From Paracoccaceae bacterium (GTDB lineage: Bacteria; Pseudomonadota; Alphaproteobacteria; Rhodobacterales; Rhodobacteraceae): 10,028 bases of DNA. A program made the position numbers and the translations under genes. The first letter of the stretch is position 1, and every line of letters starts with the position of its first letter. The stretch is taken from NCBI GenBank assembly GCA_007134805.1, contig SLKB01000334.1:1-10028 (forward strand), written 5' to 3'. The notes beneath the pieces are model-generated. The model searched no databases, was not told the origin of the DNA, and worked only from the letters and a program-made list of their open reading frames with translations. Below, in pieces: positions 8,858 to 10,028 of the stretch.

Positions 8858-9269
8858 GTCGCGCCACGCACCCCTGGCAGGCTGCTGAAGAACTGTTTCG
8901 AACACAGAGTGGGCGCGGAATTGTTCGCTGCGCTCCCTGTGAAAACCGTCGCGCAGAGGGCCGCGCAAGTCCCCGAGATGGGTGGGCGCGGCCCGGCGTG
9001 CAGTCTCGTGCCAACATGTGGCCGGCCTGGAGAGGAACGATTTCCCGCGGGACTGCGGTCAGTCTGCTGGAAAGCAGATCTTTCGAATTCAGTACCGGAT
9101 TTATTCTCGATATTCTTGATATTTATGCCGAAGGTCATGTCGTCGAAACGCGCAGCAGCACGCGCCTCTCCGGTAGTGTCAGGACGCGCAAACTGGCAAG
9201 GACTTGCCGAAAGAAATGCGACAAAGAATCGCCTTCATATATTTGAGATGTGCTGACGGCACTGCGCCA
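8858..9269. other. Convergent intergenic region without a convincing gene
   Basis: About 410 bases separate lpdA from the minus-strand gene ending at 9270. Short open frames exist on both strands, but none has the G/C-ending codons of the neighbours or a recognisable product. The stretch from about 9080 to 9125 is clearly AT-rich against the GC-rich background and contains GATATT twice (9109-9114 and 9118-9123). Short inverted repeats are TCTGCT/AGCAGA with a GGAA loop (9063-9078), the palindrome TCCCGCGGGA (9043-9052), GGCCGGCC (9020-9027) and GGCAAG/CTTGCC (9195-9208). No tRNA-like or known RNA structure was recognised. Confidence 0.6.
8958..8994 (+). terminator. Long GC-rich stem-loop downstream of lpdA, possible transcript 3' end
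   Basis: GGGCCGCGC (8958-8966) and GCGCGGCCC (8986-8994) form a perfect 9-base-pair stem around a 19-base loop. The loop can pair further (CCC 8972-8974 with GGG 8980-8982). It lies about 100 bases after the lpdA stop. No run of T follows, so it is not a classical intrinsic terminator; it could instead stop ribonuclease trimming of the operon transcript. Confidence 0.3.
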
Positions 9270-9273
9270 TCAG
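9253..9273 (-). terminator. Short stem-loop at the end of the minus-strand membrane gene
   Basis: CTGACGGC (9253-9260) and GCCATCAG (9266-9273) pair at 7 of 8 positions around a 5-base loop and overlap the TGA at 9270-9272. No T-run follows on the minus strand. It is a weak terminator candidate at best. Confidence 0.2.
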
Positions 9274-9584
9274 TTTCCACGACGTGTAATTGCCACAGCG
9301 CGAATCGGTAAAGGTGCGGCTTCCGGCAGGGTCAGCGCGGGGCGGGCAGCACTCAGCCGTGTGTCGATCCCGAAATGGAGCCTCACCGCGAAGGCGCTGA
9401 TGAAGGTGGACATCGTGAGCCCGGTCAGCAGCAGGATGACCTGGTCCTGATAGGTTTCGAAAGCGATGCGGGCGAAGAAGAAGCCGCCACTGCCCACGAT
9501 GAAGGCGATCAGCAGCGGGAGCAGCGTGTTGAAGATCGGGGTCGCGCGCGCGCCGGAGAGAAAGCCCGCGACCGCGCCCAGCAT
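9270..9584 (-). CDS. Small hypothetical membrane protein, probably a 5'-truncated remnant
   Basis: From the ATG at 9584 the product is 104 residues. Hydrophobic segments are at residues 1-10, where helix 1 continues from codons upstream of the ATG, about 17-41 (IFNTLLPLLIAFIVGSGGFF onward), and about 50-68 (ILLLTGLTMSTFISAFAV). The C-terminal 30 residues are polar and Pro/Arg-rich. The same frame stays open upstream to a TGA at 9699-9701 and reads as plausible protein there (RSLERWRRTGTFYRTLVTC followed by AFATL), with GC-ending codons, but it contains only CTG as a possible start. The ATG at 9584 would cut helix 1 in half. I infer that the true start has been lost or that a frameshift lies near 9700. 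No family was recognised. Confidence 0.5.
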   Translation of the reverse strand: MLGAVAGFLSGARATPIFNTLLPLLIAFIVGSGGFFFARIAFETYQDQVILLLTGLTMSTFISAFAVRLHFGIDTRLSAARPALTLPEAAPLPIRAVAITRRGN

Positions 9585-9741
9585 CAGGGTCGCAAACGCG
9601 CAGGTGACAAGCGTGCGGTAGAAGGTTCCCGTCCTGCGCCAGCGCTCGAGCGAGCGCAGCTTGCGCGCGTCCCCGTCGCGGCACTCGGCTGTTGTGGGTC
9701 ACTCGGCGCGCGCGCACCCCATTGGGGCTTGAGTGTCGGAA

Positions 9742-9757
9742 GTGCTCAGACGAGCAC
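9742..9757 (-). terminator. Stem-loop downstream of moaA
   Basis: GTGCTC (9742-9747) and GAGCAC (9752-9757) form a perfect 6-base-pair stem with a 4-base loop, about 40 bases past the moaA stop on the minus strand. The sequence after the stem on that strand begins TTCC, a poor T-tract. It may end the moaA transcript, but the evidence is only the stem and its position. Confidence 0.3.
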
Positions 9758-9795
9758 AATGCGGGCTGGGCCGGGGGGGGCGTCCCTGTTCGCCC

Positions 9796-10028
9796 TCACC
9801 CGCCCGTGTGGCTCATGTGTCGCGGCATCTGGCCTTCGACGCGCTGACGGGAATAGTCGAAATCGTGGCCCTTGGGTTTGCGGGCGATGGCGGCGCGGAT
9901 GGCGTCTTCGAGGGCCGCGTCGTCGCGTGAGGCCCGCAGCGGCGCGCGCAGATCGGCCATGTCCTCCTGCCCCAGGCACATGTACAGCTCGCCCGTGCAG
10001 GTCAGCCGCACCCGGTTGCAGCTTTCGC
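9796..10028 (-). CDS. moaA: GTP 3',8-cyclase MoaA, C-terminal part (5' end outside window)
   Basis: This is the last 76 complete codons of MoaA, the radical-SAM enzyme that rearranges GTP in the first step of molybdenum cofactor synthesis. Reading from the right edge, the frame begins [20 protein letters not shown]. The split codon at the edge ends in GC on the coding strand and so can be a Cys, which would restore the family's C-x2-C-x13-C ligands of the C-terminal 4Fe-4S cluster; the Cys-to-Cys distance of 13 residues is exact here. DLRAPLR, then the KPKGHDF motif near the end, and HMSHTGG at the terminus are as in MoaA; the final Gly-Gly is the catalytic tail. The GTG at 10009-10011 is internal, not a start. 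The gene faces away from the window's right edge, towards the TCA block. Confidence 0.95.
   Translation of the reverse strand, partial: ESCNRVRLTCTGELYMCLGQEDMADLRAPLRASRDDAALEDAIRAAIARKPKGHDFDYSRQRVEGQMPRHMSHTGG

Noticed and set aside
8998..9246. GTG-started 82-codon plus-strand frame after lpdA
   Set aside because: It has no clear Shine-Dalgarno, its third codon positions are not GC-biased like the neighbours, and no family was recognised. Noted as a finding but not annotated as a gene.
9235..9759. 174-codon minus-strand frame overlapping the membrane-protein remnant
   Set aside because: It is Arg/His/Cys-rich, and the hydrophobic, coherent protein is in the overlapping frame (9270-9584), so this is most likely a shifted-frame shadow.
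9733..9930. 65-codon plus-strand frame opposite moaA
   Set aside because: It is antisense to the clearly conserved MoaA C-terminus, has no family resemblance, and begins in the intergenic stem-loop region.

Overview
The window is GC-rich with strong G/C preference at third codon positions. Its gene order (sucC, sucD, a small membrane gene, sucA, sucB, two small genes, lpdA) together with the protein sequences points to an alphaproteobacterium, most likely of the Rhodobacteraceae/Rhodobacterales type. This placement rests on recognition of families and gene order, not on a database search.

Bases 1-8857 form one plus-strand TCA-cycle block. It holds the 3' end of sucC and complete sucD (succinyl-CoA synthetase beta and alpha), a DUF805 membrane protein, sucA (E1o), sucB (E2o, with two lipoyl domains), an uncharacterised 181-residue protein whose motif order resembles the uracil-DNA glycosylase superfamily, a four-helix MAPEG-family membrane protein, and lpdA (E3). 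Gaps are 5, 33, 36, 7 and 5 bases, then a 4-base ATGA overlap, then 75 bases, so one transcript is plausible. SucA, SucB and Lpd assemble the 2-oxoglutarate dehydrogenase complex that makes succinyl-CoA. SucCD then converts succinyl-CoA to succinate with formation of a nucleoside triphosphate. The three extra genes (DUF805, UDG-like candidate, MAPEG) have no known role in this pathway.

Bases 8858-9269 are a convergent intergenic stretch of about 410 bases. It has no convincing gene, an AT-rich patch unlike its surroundings, and several inverted repeats. On the minus strand, 9270-9584 encodes a small hydrophobic protein. Its reading frame stays coding-like for about 110 more bases upstream without a normal start codon, which suggests a gene that has lost its 5' end.

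The right edge (9796-10028, minus strand) is the C-terminal part of MoaA, the radical-SAM GTP 3',8-cyclase of molybdenum cofactor synthesis. It is recognised from its C-terminal iron-sulphur cysteine motif and its terminal Gly-Gly.

I see no CRISPR array, tRNA, rRNA, complete insertion sequence or defence system. The least explained items are the UDG-like/MAPEG pair inside the sucB-lpdA interval and the decayed region between lpdA and moaA.
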